Shown here in pieces: positions 23,178-32,733 of a DNA stretch of 64,000 bases (position 1 is the stretch's first letter; each line of letters opens with the position of its first letter). A program made the translations under genes and the position numbers. Source of the DNA: PALSA-555 sp963731625 (lineage in GTDB: Bacteria; Actinomycetota; Acidimicrobiia; IMCC26256; PALSA-555); the NCBI GenBank assembly GCA_963731625.1, contig CAVSWH010000001.1, forward strand, positions 1,302,001 through 1,366,000, in the 5' to 3' direction. Below the pieces are notes generated by a model. That model saw only the letters and a list, made by a program, of their open reading frames with translations. It searched no databases and was not told the origin of the DNA.

Positions 23178-24641
23178 TCAGCGGAGATGGATCTCCGAGA
23201 TGTCGAGGCGGCCACTCGGCGGCAGATTGGTGATCCAGACCAGCACGGCGCGGGCCGAAGGCCCGGCCGGCACCGCGAAGACGGCCTGCGTCCCGAGGTT
23301 GGCCCGCGACACGCGGGGCCGGCCCCAGGCGTCGAGCGTGGCCGGTGCCGGGTTGGCCGACGTGTAGATCGCGCCGTTCCACTGCGACTCGTAGGTGTCG
23401 ACGGTGACCGCGTGCACGGTCGCGGGGGCGACGAGGGTGACGTAGATGCCGACACCCGCTTTGGCGTTCCCGAAGTTGCGGGTCGCGTAGATCTCGGTCG
23501 ACCACGCCGTCTGTGGGTTGTTGTCGATCGCGTTGTTGACGAGCTGATGGTTCTCGTGCCCGTCACCGAGCGGGTCGAAGTCGGTGGCGCTGGCGATCCG
23601 AGGTGGTGACGTCCCGCCCGCCGGGCTCCCGGGCACGCGTGCCCAGAGATAGGCGGCGACGCCGGCACCGGAGAGCACGAGGGCCAGAAGCAGGGCCCAC
23701 GCCACGGCGCGGCCCCGCCGCCGCCGTGGACGCGGCGCGGCCGGCGCGGCAGCGGGCGGTGCGGCGGGACGCGGCGGCGCGGCGAGCGTCGAGGTGACCT
23801 CGTTCGGGGTCGTGAGGTCACCCTCCGCGGCGTTCGCGAGGGCCGACGCGAGGGCCGCCGCGGTGGGGAAGCGGTGCGCCGGGTCGTCGGCCAGGCAGCG
23901 CTCGACGATCGCGGCGACGCCCCGCGGGACGCTCGCCGGCAGCGGCGCCGGCGGGACGGTGAGGCGCGCCAGCGCGGTCGCCATGTCGGTGTCGCCGCTG
24001 AACGGCAGGCGGCCGGTGAGCATCTCGTAGAGCAGCAGCCCCGTGGCGTAGACGTCGACGCGGGCGTCGGTGGGATCGCCGCGGACCTGCTCGGGTGCGA
24101 GGTACCGGGCGGTGCCGAGCACCGTCCCCGTCGACGTCAGGTCCGCGCGGAGGCTCGCGGCCTTGGCGATGCCGAAGTCCGTGACCTTGACGCGGCCGTC
24201 GTCGGCGACCAGCACGTTGGCCGGCTTGACGTCGCGGTGGACGATCCCGTGCCCGTGCGCCTGGTCGAGGGCGAGCGCGACGCGCTCGGCGATGTGGGAC
24301 GCCGCGCTGACCGGCAGCGTCCCGCGCTCGTCGAGGAGCCGACGCAGGTCCCGTCCCTCGACGTACTCCATGACGATGTAGACGACGCCGTCGTCATCGC
24401 CGGCGTCGTAGATCGCGACAATTCCCGGATCCTCGATGCTCGCCGAGGAGATCGCCTCGTTGCGAAAGCGTGTCCGCACCGTCGGCTCCGCCGCGAGCTC
24501 TTGGTGCAGCGTCTTGATCGCGATGCGTCGGGCCAGCAGCGTGTCCTCGCCGAGCCACACCGTGGCCATGCCACCCTGGGCGATCGGGCGGAGCAGTCGG
24601 TAGCGCCCGCCGAGCGTGCGGTCGGGAGCGGCCGGTTCCAT
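23178..24641 (-). CDS. Transmembrane Ser/Thr protein kinase with extracellular discoidin-like domain
   Basis: A 487-residue receptor-type kinase. The kinase domain spans about 13-270: glycine loop AQGGMATVWLG, ATP-binding Lys43, HRD 136-138 in HRDVKPANVLV, DFG 156-158, APEQ 184-187. A Pro/Ala/Arg-rich juxtamembrane stretch and one transmembrane helix (about 313-333) follow. The extracellular part (about 350-487) begins ATDFDPLGDGHENHQLVNNA and has a beta-sandwich look (NNPQTAWSTEIYATRNFG) recalling F5/8 or MviN-associated kinase tails. It is likely to sense wall or sugar ligands and phosphorylate cytosolic FHA proteins such as those downstream. Confidence 0.88.
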   Translation of the reverse strand: MEPAAPDRTLGGRYRLLRPIAQGGMATVWLGEDTLLARRIAIKTLHQELAAEPTVRTRFRNEAISSASIEDPGIVAIYDAGDDDGVVYIVMEYVEGRDLRRLLDERGTLPVSAASHIAERVALALDQAHGHGIVHRDVKPANVLVADDGRVKVTDFGIAKAASLRADLTSTGTVLGTARYLAPEQVRGDPTDARVDVYATGLLLYEMLTGRLPFSGDTDMATALARLTVPPAPLPASVPRGVAAIVERCLADDPAHRFPTAAALASALANAAEGDLTTPNEVTSTLAAPPRPAAPPAAAPAAPRPRRRRGRAVAWALLLALVLSGAGVAAYLWARVPGSPAGGTSPPRIASATDFDPLGDGHENHQLVNNAIDNNPQTAWSTEIYATRNFGNAKAGVGIYVTLVAPATVHAVTVDTYESQWNGAIYTSANPAPATLDAWGRPRVSRANLGTQAVFAVPAGPSARAVLVWITNLPPSGRLDISEIHLR

Positions 24642-24650
24642 CCGACCGGC

Positions 24651-24656
24651 ACGCTA
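24651..24656 (-). promoter_or_regulatory. Candidate -10 hexamer (TAGCGT) for the first kinase gene
   Basis: On the minus strand TAGCGT ends nine bases before ATG 24641 and no Shine-Dalgarno sequence is present. A leaderless transcript is possible. Confidence 0.3.
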
Positions 24657-24693
24657 CCGAGCGACCTCGGCGGATTCCTGGGCGCGCGGCGCC

Positions 24694-26481
24694 CTAGCCC
24701 TCCGGTCCGGAGTTCACGCTTTGGAAGAAGGTGAAGAGCAGCGAGCCCTGCGGGTCGGTCTTCGCGAAGGCCTCGCTGTAGATCTTCAGCGATTCCTGGG
24801 TCCACACGAGGTCGCCCTGGTGCGAGCTCGTCGACGGCTCGCAGAGCACGCGGCCGACCGGGGTGATCCCGCCGCTCGGGTTCGTCGGGCCCCACGTGTC
24901 CTCGAGCGGACACGTCGTGGACGTCGGGCCGGGTGTGTTCCCGGTCGAGTCCTTCGACGGGCCGGGGCCACCGGGCAGGTTGTAGAGGCTCAAGTTCGCC
25001 TGGTACAGGCCGAGCAGGTCGTTCAGGCTGTCCGTCTGCACGTAGTCGACCTCGTCGGGGCTGCCCTGGGTCGTCGGGAAGCACCAGACCGCGGCGGTGA
25101 TGTGGTCGATCTGGGTCGACTCGCTCGGGAACTCCTTCAGGAGCGCCTGCTTCTCCGGGCCGGTCTTGCCCTGGCAGGTGCTCGCCGTCGCGGGCGGCAC
25201 GTGGTTCTCGATCAGCGCCGTCTCGGCCGCGGTCGGCCCATGGTGCACAGGCGGCGGCGGTGGCGAGCTGCCACCGCCGCTCAGCACCAGGATCAGCACG
25301 ACAGCGATCACGATCACACCGGCGCCGATCCCGGCGAAGATCGGCCAGCGGGTCCGCTTCGCCGGCGTCGCGGGCGTGAAGCCGTCGGGCGGTGTACCGC
25401 CGTCACCGCCGCCGGGCGGCGCCGACCCGGGTGGCGGTGCGGGCGGCGGCGTGCTCGTCCCGGGATCGCTCGCCGGCGGCGTTGCGGGCGGCGGTGTGAT
25501 CGTCCCCGCGTCGCTCGCCGCGGCCGCGGCGGGTGCCGACGCCGCGGTCGGTGTCCCGGGGGACGAGACGACGGTGTCGCCCGCGTGGGCGGGACCGGGC
25601 TGGGTGATCGGCAGCGCGCCGGCGCTCTCGTGGAGCGTCTGCCCGGCGCGCTCGAGCGCACGGGTCGCCGCCGCGGCGAGCTCGCCGCAGGTCTGGTAGC
25701 GGTCCTCCGCCTTCTTGGCCGTCGCGCGTGCGATGACCTCGTCCACCGCGGGTGGCACGTTCGGGTTGAGCGCGGTGACCGACGGCACCGGCTTCGTGAG
25801 GTGCGCGGTGATGATCGCGTTCAGCTCGCCGGTGAACGGCGGCTGGCCCGTGAGGGACTCGTAGAGCACGCAGCCGAGCGAGTACTCGTCGGTGCGGCCG
25901 TCGACCGCCTGGCCCTCGATCTGCTCCGGCGACGCGTAGTAGAGGGTGCCGAGGAACTCGCCGCTGCGGGTGAGGCCGCTGTCGGACCCGATCCGCTTCG
26001 TCAGCCCGAAGTCGACGAGGTACGCATGGTCGAGATGGTGCGAGAGCAGGATGTTGGCCGGCTTCACGTCGCGGTGCACGAGCCCGCCGGCGTGGGCCAC
26101 GTCGAGCGCCCCGCCGATCTGGCCGATGAGCGAACTCGCCGTTTGGGGCGCGACCGGCCCGCTCGCCAGCACTGCCGACAGGTTCGTCCCGTCGATGTAG
26201 CGCATGGCGATGAACAGCGTGCCGTCCTCCTCGCCCGCGTCGTGGACGGCGACGATGCTCGGGTGCTGGTCGAGGTCGATCGCCATGAGCGACTCCCGCA
26301 GGAACCGCTCACGGAAGCTGGCGTCGGCGGCGAGCTCGACCTTCAGGATCTTTAGCGCGACGCGCCGGGGGAGGTGCGGGTTCGTGTCGTCGGCGAGGTA
26401 GACGGTGCCGAAGCCGCCGCGACCGATGACCCGCTCGACTCGATAGTGCCCGAACGTGGATCCCGCTTCGAGATCGGCCAT
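24694..26481 (-). CDS. Transmembrane Ser/Thr protein kinase with Pro-rich linker and extracellular sensor
   Basis: A 595-residue protein. Kinase domain about 10-275: IGRGGFGTVYLA, Lys44, HRDVKPANILL (HRD 136-138), DFG 157-159, SPEQ near 184. A long Ala/Pro/Thr-rich cytosolic linker (about 290-375) contains repeated PPPATPP/PPPAPPP units. One transmembrane helix (about 379-401) and an extracellular part of about 190 residues with several cysteines follow. Start ATG 26481 (MADLEAGSTFGHYRVERV) has AGGAGAGG upstream. It lies 52 bases upstream of the other receptor kinase on the same strand, so the two may be co-transcribed. Confidence 0.9.
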   Translation of the reverse strand: MADLEAGSTFGHYRVERVIGRGGFGTVYLADDTNPHLPRRVALKILKVELAADASFRERFLRESLMAIDLDQHPSIVAVHDAGEEDGTLFIAMRYIDGTNLSAVLASGPVAPQTASSLIGQIGGALDVAHAGGLVHRDVKPANILLSHHLDHAYLVDFGLTKRIGSDSGLTRSGEFLGTLYYASPEQIEGQAVDGRTDEYSLGCVLYESLTGQPPFTGELNAIITAHLTKPVPSVTALNPNVPPAVDEVIARATAKKAEDRYQTCGELAAAATRALERAGQTLHESAGALPITQPGPAHAGDTVVSSPGTPTAASAPAAAAASDAGTITPPPATPPASDPGTSTPPPAPPPGSAPPGGGDGGTPPDGFTPATPAKRTRWPIFAGIGAGVIVIAVVLILVLSGGGSSPPPPPVHHGPTAAETALIENHVPPATASTCQGKTGPEKQALLKEFPSESTQIDHITAAVWCFPTTQGSPDEVDYVQTDSLNDLLGLYQANLSLYNLPGGPGPSKDSTGNTPGPTSTTCPLEDTWGPTNPSGGITPVGRVLCEPSTSSHQGDLVWTQESLKIYSEAFAKTDPQGSLLFTFFQSVNSGPEG

Positions 26482-26673
26482 CCTGTCGCCTCTCCTCACC
26501 GACGCGCGGGTGCCCGACGGCGCGGCGGATGTTAGCGCGGTGCCCTCGTCCCGCCCGGGGCGGCACGCGCGAGGTGCGCGCACCATGTGACGCGTCGTGA
26601 CGATGCCGCGCCGCCGAGGTCCGTGCCATGATGACGAGGGGCCACCTCGCGCCCACGGCGGAGGAGCACGAGC

Positions 26674-28104
26674 GTGCGGGTAGCGATCCGGTCAGGCGCT
26701 GGGGTCGGCACGACCGTCGACATCGCACGACGGCCGTTCGTGATCGGTCGTGATGCCGCCTGCGACCTGTCCATCGATGACGACAAGGTGTCACGGCGCC
26801 ACGCGACGCTCGAGACCTTCGGCGAATCCCACGCGATCCTGCGAGACCTCGAGTCGACGAACGGGACCTACGTCGGCGACACGAAGATCACCGACCTGCG
26901 TCAGCTCTCGGCGGGCGACCAGTTCCGAGTCGGCGACACCGTCCTCGAGGTCCTGGCCGCCGCGGCGCCACCTGCCGCGCCCCCGGCGCCGGAGCCGCCA
27001 GCCGCGGCCGCGCCGGTCGACCCCGCGAGCCAGTCGGCCATCCGGCGGCTCGTGCGCCGCTCGACGCGCACCCAGACGATCATCGCCGTTGCCACCTCCG
27101 CGATCGCGTTGGTGCTCGTGGTGCTGCTCGTCGCCGGCGTGTTCTCCTCGGGTGGCGGGAGTCCCGCGCCCGCGCCGCAGCCGACCGTCGCCGACGTGGT
27201 GCGCGACATCCGACCCTCGACGGGACTCGTGGTCGCGGGGATCGGGAACCAGGCGATCGCCGCCGGCACGGGCTGGGTGTACGACGCGTCCCGGGGCCTC
27301 ATCGTGACCAACCACCACGTGGTCGATCCGGGCAACGAGTACACGGTGACGATCGGCGGCCAGCAGCGTCCGGCGCATCTCGTCGCCACGGCGCCGTGCG
27401 AGGACCTCGCCGTGCTGAAGGTGGACGGGATCTCGAACCTGCACCCGCTGGCCCTCGGCAGCCAGCAGACCCTCCAGCTCGGCGACACCGTCGTCGCGCT
27501 CGGGTTCCCGGAGAGCGCCTCGCCGGACAACAACCTGAGCGCCACGACGGGTGTCGTGTCGGTCGTCCGGACGACGCTGGCGAACGGCGACGACATCCCG
27601 AACTATCCCAACGTCATCCAGACCGACACGCCGATCAACCCGGGGAACTCGGGCGGGCCGCTCCTCAACCTGAAGCACCAGCTCGTCGGCGTGGACGCCG
27701 CGGGCACCACGATGATCAACGGCGACACGATCCAGAACGAGAACTACGCCATCGGCGTCGACCGGGTGCGCACCATCGTCGCCGGGCTCGCGCAAGGGCA
27801 CTCGATCGCCTGGTCGGGGCTCGGCCTCCAGGCCAGCCCCGCGGCGATGGACCTCGCGCAAGCCAACCTCCCGAACGTCCCGGGCCTGCTCGTCACCGAC
27901 GTCGTGGCGGGCACGCCGGCGGCGCGCACCGGGCTCGGGAACACGCCGGCGCTGGTGACGGCGATCAACGGTCAGCCGATGGACGGCACCATCCCGACCT
28001 ACTGCAGCGCGGTGGGGCAGGCCAAGTCGGGATCGTCGGCGACGTTCAGCGTGATCATGGCGGGCCACACGACGCCGGTCGACGTGCGCGTCCCGTTCGC
28101 GTAG
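26674..28104 (+). CDS. FHA - transmembrane - HtrA-like serine protease with PDZ-like tail
   Basis: A 476-residue fusion. The N-terminal FHA domain (about 1-95) has FVIGRDAACDLSI, VSRRHA and STNGTYVG, the phosphothreonine-binding signature. One transmembrane helix (about 134-157) separates it from a trypsin-like protease: GTGWVYDASRGLIVTNHHVV (His215), EDLAVLKV (Asp244), NPGNSGGPL (Ser326). Residues about 375-476 look like a PDZ domain (GLLVTDVVAGTPAARTGLG). The protease should face outside and the FHA inside, so kinase output could control proteolysis. Start GTG 26674 with GGAGGAG upstream. It is divergent from the two receptor kinases. Confidence 0.9.
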   Translation: MRVAIRSGAGVGTTVDIARRPFVIGRDAACDLSIDDDKVSRRHATLETFGESHAILRDLESTNGTYVGDTKITDLRQLSAGDQFRVGDTVLEVLAAAAPPAAPPAPEPPAAAAPVDPASQSAIRRLVRRSTRTQTIIAVATSAIALVLVVLLVAGVFSSGGGSPAPAPQPTVADVVRDIRPSTGLVVAGIGNQAIAAGTGWVYDASRGLIVTNHHVVDPGNEYTVTIGGQQRPAHLVATAPCEDLAVLKVDGISNLHPLALGSQQTLQLGDTVVALGFPESASPDNNLSATTGVVSVVRTTLANGDDIPNYPNVIQTDTPINPGNSGGPLLNLKHQLVGVDAAGTTMINGDTIQNENYAIGVDRVRTIVAGLAQGHSIAWSGLGLQASPAAMDLAQANLPNVPGLLVTDVVAGTPAARTGLGNTPALVTAINGQPMDGTIPTYCSAVGQAKSGSSATFSVIMAGHTTPVDVRVPFA

Positions 28105-28110
28105 GGACGA

Positions 28111-30195
28111 TCAGCTCGCCGGTGCGGTCAGGCGCTCCAGCCGATCGGCGGCGTCGTCGCCGGCGAGGGTCGGCTTCGCCCGCACGAAGAGACCCGACGC
28201 GTTCAGGTCCACCGCGCCGTCGCCGTCCGCGACCGGGCGGATCGCCAGACCCGGGTCGCCGCCGTCGGCGCTGACCTCCACGCCCGCGTTCTTCAGCCGC
28301 CGGGCGATCCCGGCGAGATAGCGGGCGGTGCGTCGACTCGATTCGGCCCCGTCGACGACGCGGACGGGAACGTGGCGGGCTCGGGCACTGCGCACCGCGG
28401 CCTCGATGACTGCGCCGTCGTTGACCCCGCCAGTGAGGGTCGCCGCGACCGGGCCGTCACTCGGCTCGACGCCGTCGGCGCCGGTGAGGATCGCCACGTC
28501 GCAGGTAACGGCGGCGCGCAACAGCGCGGTGATGGTCGCGGTCGCCTGCGGGTCGCCGTGGTCGGCGATGACCACGACGTCGGTGTCGGTGCTCTCGATC
28601 TGGGCGAGCAGGTCGTGCACGATGTCGTTGGAGAAGCGCGACGAGGCCGCGCTGGTGGCACCGGCCGCCTCGACACGCGCAGTGAGCTGGTGGAGCTCCT
28701 CGAGCGAGGACGTCATGCGCATGAGGTCTCCACCGAGGCCGCTGCTTAGCTCGAGCGGCGCGCCGGCCGTCAGGAAGCGGGTGACGACGACGTTGGCGTG
28801 CGGGTCACCGCCTGCGAGCTGGGCGGCGATGTCGACGAGCGGGTCGGCCGACACCGGGTCGTCGACGACGGCGAGCACCCGGAACGCGTCCGCCTCGCCG
28901 AGCGCGGCCCGCTCGGCCTCGGCGATGTCGCGTTGGAGGAGCGCTTCGGGGTACACGAGGCCGAGGAGCGGCTTGGTCATGACGGTCGTGACGATCGCCA
29001 TGATGACGAGCAGGGTGAACAGCGACGGGTCGAGCACGCCCTTGGTGAGCCCGACGTTCAAGATGACGAGCTCGGTCAGGCCGCGCGTGTTCATGAGCAC
29101 GCCGATCGACGCCGCCTGTCTCGGGGCGAGGCCCTGCGCACGCGCCGCCGCCGTCGCGCCGATGAACTTGCCGGCGATCGCCACGAGCAGGATAAGGGCG
29201 AGCTGCCACAGGCCTTGCAGACCGATGTTTCGGATGTTGGTGCTCAGGCCGGTGACGATGAAGAACACCGGCAGGAACAAGAGGACGGTGAGGCTCTCGA
29301 TCCGCTCGAGGATCTCGTGGAACATCTCGGCGGTGTCCTCCCGGGGCATGATCGCCCCGAAGAGGAACGCGCCGAAGATCTGGTGGATCCCGATCCGCTC
29401 GGTGATGTACGCCGACAGGAACACGCCGACGAGGATCACCGCGAGGAGCTCGGGCGTGAGGCCCCGCTTGCGGTACCAGGTGCCAAGACGCGTGAGCTGC
29501 GGCCGCACGATGAGGACCATCACCGCCGCGAAGCCGATCGCCTCGAGCATGATCCGCGGGAAGTCCAACGCGCCACTCGCGTCGACGACGGCGACCGCGA
29601 TCGCCAGGAGCGACCACGCGAGGACGTCGTCGACCGCCGCGCACGCGAGCGCGAGCGCGCCGATCTGGGTGCGGTACATGCCGCGCTCCGCAAGAATGCG
29701 CGCGAGCACCGGGAACGCCGTCACCGACATCGACGCGCCGAGGAACACGGCGAACGGCAGGAAGTCGATCGTCGTGTGACCGACCGTCATGTGGGAGTCG
29801 AACAACACGGCGGCGAGCGCGAATCCGAGCCCAAACGGCAACGCGATGCTGGACACCGACACGACCGCCGCGGTGCGCTCCTTGCCGCGGATCAGCTTGA
29901 GGTCGAGCTCCAAGCCCACGATGAACATGAAGATCACGAGGCCGACCTGGGCCACGATGTTCAGGTACGGGACGACCTGGGTCGGGAACAGCTGCTGGTC
30001 GAGGTTGCCCGGGAAGGCGCCGAGCAGGGTGGGGCCGAGCACGATCCCGGCGAAGATCTCCCCGATGACCGCCGGCTGACCGATGCGCCGCATGAGCTGG
30101 CCCATCAGCCGGGCGACGACGACGATGATCACGAGGTCGATGAAGACCCGTCCCGCGATGTCGTCGAGGTTCAGCGCCGCCGCGCCGAGTGTCAC
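28111..30195 (-). CDS. CPA2-type cation:proton antiporter with C-terminal USP-like domain
   Basis: A 694-residue protein. The first 410 residues hold about 12-13 helices: IGQPAVIGEIFAGIVLGPTLL, VGLELDLKLI and ACAAVDDVLAW (Asp189-Asp190, the ion-binding pair of electrogenic CPA2 exchangers). The cytosolic part (about 430-694) contains two divergent universal-stress-protein-like alpha/beta units (DTDVVVIADHGDP; CDVAILTGADG). It probably exchanges Na+ or K+ for protons. It is the last gene of the minus-strand cluster beginning at 34305, 49 bases after the FHA gene. Start GTG 30195. Confidence 0.88.
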   Translation of the reverse strand: MTLGAAALNLDDIAGRVFIDLVIIVVVARLMGQLMRRIGQPAVIGEIFAGIVLGPTLLGAFPGNLDQQLFPTQVVPYLNIVAQVGLVIFMFIVGLELDLKLIRGKERTAAVVSVSSIALPFGLGFALAAVLFDSHMTVGHTTIDFLPFAVFLGASMSVTAFPVLARILAERGMYRTQIGALALACAAVDDVLAWSLLAIAVAVVDASGALDFPRIMLEAIGFAAVMVLIVRPQLTRLGTWYRKRGLTPELLAVILVGVFLSAYITERIGIHQIFGAFLFGAIMPREDTAEMFHEILERIESLTVLLFLPVFFIVTGLSTNIRNIGLQGLWQLALILLVAIAGKFIGATAAARAQGLAPRQAASIGVLMNTRGLTELVILNVGLTKGVLDPSLFTLLVIMAIVTTVMTKPLLGLVYPEALLQRDIAEAERAALGEADAFRVLAVVDDPVSADPLVDIAAQLAGGDPHANVVVTRFLTAGAPLELSSGLGGDLMRMTSSLEELHQLTARVEAAGATSAASSRFSNDIVHDLLAQIESTDTDVVVIADHGDPQATATITALLRAAVTCDVAILTGADGVEPSDGPVAATLTGGVNDGAVIEAAVRSARARHVPVRVVDGAESSRRTARYLAGIARRLKNAGVEVSADGGDPGLAIRPVADGDGAVDLNASGLFVRAKPTLAGDDAADRLERLTAPAS

Positions 30196-30244
30196 GGCGC
30201 CTCGACCGGTCGGCCCGATCGACCGGTGGCCAGGCCCGGCCGCA

Positions 30245-31447
30245 CTAGTGGACCCGGTGCTCGAAGGGTGATTCGAAGAGGAAGGTGCGGCGCCCGACCG
30301 CCGCCCGTGCCCCCGGCTTGAGGGTGCTCGGCTGGTCCTTCGCCAGCGTGCTCCACGCGGCCGCGGACTCGTCCCAGATGAAGGTCCCGTTGGTCGAGCC
30401 TCGGTCGACGAGCTGCACCTGCCAGCCGTCGAGGACGACCTCGGCGTGCACCCGCGAGACCGTCCGCTCCGGGTCGTCGATCGCGATGGGACGGGCCGCG
30501 CCGGACGTCACCCGCGGGTCCTCGCTCGGGTCGCGCCCGATCACGTAGTCGGCGTCGAGGCTGTACGTCGAGGCGTCCTCGAAGACGAGGAAGCCGAGCG
30601 GCGGTCGCGGCCCCTGCACGAGGTTGTGCGTCTGCTGAAAGAGGCCGATCCCGCAGACGCCGCAGTACAGGTTGTTCGGGTCGTTGAAGTGCCCGCGCGA
30701 GCAGTAGATGCCGTCCACCATCGCCGCCGACTCCTCGGGCTGCTCGGGCGCGCCGCCGACCGGGAGCGGCGCGCGCGGCTCCTCGGCCTGGGCGTCGACG
30801 AGCAGCACGGATTCGAAGTCGATGTGGGGGCGCGATGCGGCCGGCGCGGCCGGCTCCTCGGGTGGCGCCAGGGGCGCGGCGCCCGGCTGGGAGCTCGCGG
30901 CGGCCGATTCGGCTGCCGGCATCGGCGTCACGACGGGTGCCGCCGCGGTCGGCTCCTCCGGGGCCGCCGCGCCCGTCTCGGGTCCGAGCGCGAACCCGCC
31001 CGCCGGCACGACCCCGGCGCCGAGGTCGGCGTGGGCCTGCGGGGCCGCCATCGCCGCGCCGCTCGGCCCGCCGTGCACCTCCGTGACGTCGCCGGTCACG
31101 ACGCGGTCGACCCACGTCGAGGAGTCACGACCCGAGAGGCTGGTGCTCGTCCCGTCGGCCGTGCACGACACGTCGACGGCGCCGTGCACGATCACCGCGA
31201 CGCCGTCGTCAGTGCGCCCGACGGCGCAGAACGGCGGGTACTCCTCGTCGCTGGCGCCGAGCAGCGCGGCGACGCGGCGAGCGAGCATGCGACCCGGGCG
31301 CGGGCCGGCCGCGGCGACGCTGCGGCAGAGGTCGAGCAGCTCACCCGACTTCTCGTCGGTGCCGGGCGCGAAGAACACGACGCTGGGGAACCGGGCGAGC
31401 AGGCCGTCGCCCGGCAGCGGCGCGAGGCGCAGGTCGTCGATCGTCAT
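30245..31447 (-). CDS. FHA-domain protein with central zinc-ribbon-like motif
   Basis: A 400-residue soluble protein. Residues 1-110 form an unassigned N-terminal domain (FPSVVFFAPGTDEKSGELLDL), followed by an Ala/Pro-rich linker. A cysteine cluster YCSRGHFNDPNNLYCGVCGIG resembles a small zinc ribbon. The C-terminal FHA domain (about 290-395) has YVIGRDPSED, VSRVHAEV and DRGSTNGTFIW. Its ATG overlaps the stop of the soluble kinase gene by four bases (31444-31447), making it the likely phosphothreonine-reading partner and substrate of that kinase. Confidence 0.85.
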   Translation of the reverse strand: MTIDDLRLAPLPGDGLLARFPSVVFFAPGTDEKSGELLDLCRSVAAAGPRPGRMLARRVAALLGASDEEYPPFCAVGRTDDGVAVIVHGAVDVSCTADGTSTSLSGRDSSTWVDRVVTGDVTEVHGGPSGAAMAAPQAHADLGAGVVPAGGFALGPETGAAAPEEPTAAAPVVTPMPAAESAAASSQPGAAPLAPPEEPAAPAASRPHIDFESVLLVDAQAEEPRAPLPVGGAPEQPEESAAMVDGIYCSRGHFNDPNNLYCGVCGIGLFQQTHNLVQGPRPPLGFLVFEDASTYSLDADYVIGRDPSEDPRVTSGAARPIAIDDPERTVSRVHAEVVLDGWQVQLVDRGSTNGTFIWDESAAAWSTLAKDQPSTLKPGARAAVGRRTFLFESPFEHRVH

Positions 31448-32250
31448 GCCGCCGCGCCCAGCGCTTCGATTCCGGTCGCGACCTCGGCGGCGGTCGCGGG
31501 CCGGCGGCTGGAGTCAGGATCGAGGCAGCGGCGGATCAGCGCGGCCTCGTCGGGCGAGAGCGTGGGCGAGAGCTCGGGCTCGCGCGACAGCACGGCGCGC
31601 AGCGCGAGCAGCGGCGCGTCAGGGAGCTCGCCGTAGATTCCGACGCCGGTCAGCGCGCGGTGCAGCGTCGCGCCGAGCGACCAGATGTCGCAGGCCCGGG
31701 ACGGCGCGGCACCGCGCATGACCTCCGGGTCCATGAACTCCATCGACCCGAGGCTCCCGATCCCGGTGACCGTCTTGCCCGGATTGAGGATCTGGGCGAG
31801 GCCGAGGTCCGAGAGGACCGCGCCGTCCTCGTTCAGCAAGATGTTGGCCGGCTTGATGTCACGGTGCACACAGCCCGCCTCGTGGAGGTCGTGCGCGGCG
31901 TGCGCGGCCCGGGCGACGGCGCGCAGCACCTCGTCACGGGGCAGCGGCCGCGCCGGCGAGGCGAGCGAGCCGAGTGGGTGGTACGCCATCGCGTAGTAGA
32001 AGGACCCGCCGTCCTGACCGGCGTCGAAGAGCTGCACGAGGTACGGCGAGCGGATCGACGCGAAGAGCTGCAGCTCTCGGGTCGCGCGTCGGAAGGTGTC
32101 ATCGCCCGCCCCGCTGTTCAGCACCTTCACGGCCACGAACTCGTCGTGCACCGGCAGCCGCGAGGGCGTCTTGGCGAGGTGGAAGACGCCGTAGTTGCCC
32201 TCGCCGAGGTCGCGGACGAACTCATAGTCGGCGATCCCGTCGCGTGGCAC
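31444..32250 (-). CDS. Soluble Ser/Thr protein kinase (DLG variant)
   Basis: A 268-residue kinase domain alone, with no transmembrane helix. Elements: GEGNYGVFHLA, Lys42 (VAVKVL), HRDIKPANILL (HRD 129-131), SDLG 148-150 in place of DFG, and MDPE replacing APE. The catalytic residues are present, so it is probably active. The start is GTG 32250 (VPRDGIADYEFVRDL), two bases after the stop of the 156-residue membrane protein; a longer upstream frame is a shadow. Coupling to the FHA gene downstream suggests a dedicated kinase-reader pair, and the two membrane genes around it may supply the signal or the target. Confidence 0.85.
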   Translation of the reverse strand: MPRDGIADYEFVRDLGEGNYGVFHLAKTPSRLPVHDEFVAVKVLNSGAGDDTFRRATRELQLFASIRSPYLVQLFDAGQDGGSFYYAMAYHPLGSLASPARPLPRDEVLRAVARAAHAAHDLHEAGCVHRDIKPANILLNEDGAVLSDLGLAQILNPGKTVTGIGSLGSMEFMDPEVMRGAAPSRACDIWSLGATLHRALTGVGIYGELPDAPLLALRAVLSREPELSPTLSPDEAALIRRCLDPDSSRRPATAAEVATGIEALGAAA

Positions 32251-32252
32251 GG

Positions 32253-32723
32253 TTAGGACCCGATGATCCGGCCGCCGCGGAAGCGCCAGCGGATGAGCGG
32301 CACCCGCATCGGCCCGTTGACGAAGAGGAATGTCACGAGCCAGACGAAGATGAAGTCGACGGCGAAGCCGCCCGCGCCGACCCCGATCCCCGACGGTGTG
32401 GGTCCGATCGCCTTCAGGATGAAGTAGGCGACGATCCCCTCGTTGATGCCGGTGAGGAAGCCGAACATGGTCGGCCAGTCCTTCTCCCACCGGAACTGCT
32501 GGAGCCCGTGGTAGATCGGCTCCCAGACGACCACCCCCATGACGATCACGATCGCCAGCGCAGTGAACGTGATCGCGTAGAGCCCGCCGAGCGCCGAGCC
32601 GCGGGACTTGCCGGGCGCCAGCGTCGCCGGGATCACGAGCGTGATGAGCAGCGTCGCGGGAACGCCGGCGACGAGCAGGGCGAAGATCCGCGTCTGGATC
32701 CGGCCAGAGAAGTTCGGGACCAT
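32253..32723 (-). CDS. Small polytopic membrane protein in the kinase/FHA operon
   Basis: A 156-residue protein with four likely helices (about 12-32, 46-68, 85-105, 118-136) and a basic C-terminus (IRWRFRGGR). It contains an acidic WEPIYHGLQQFRWEKDWP loop between helices 2 and 3. I do not recognise the family. It lies ten bases after the flavoprotein-like gene and two bases before the kinase start, so it is almost surely part of the same transcript. Confidence 0.75.
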   Translation of the reverse strand: MVPNFSGRIQTRIFALLVAGVPATLLITLVIPATLAPGKSRGSALGGLYAITFTALAIVIVMGVVVWEPIYHGLQQFRWEKDWPTMFGFLTGINEGIVAYFILKAIGPTPSGIGVGAGGFAVDFIFVWLVTFLFVNGPMRVPLIRWRFRGGRIIGS

Positions 32724-32733
32724 GACGCTCCAG

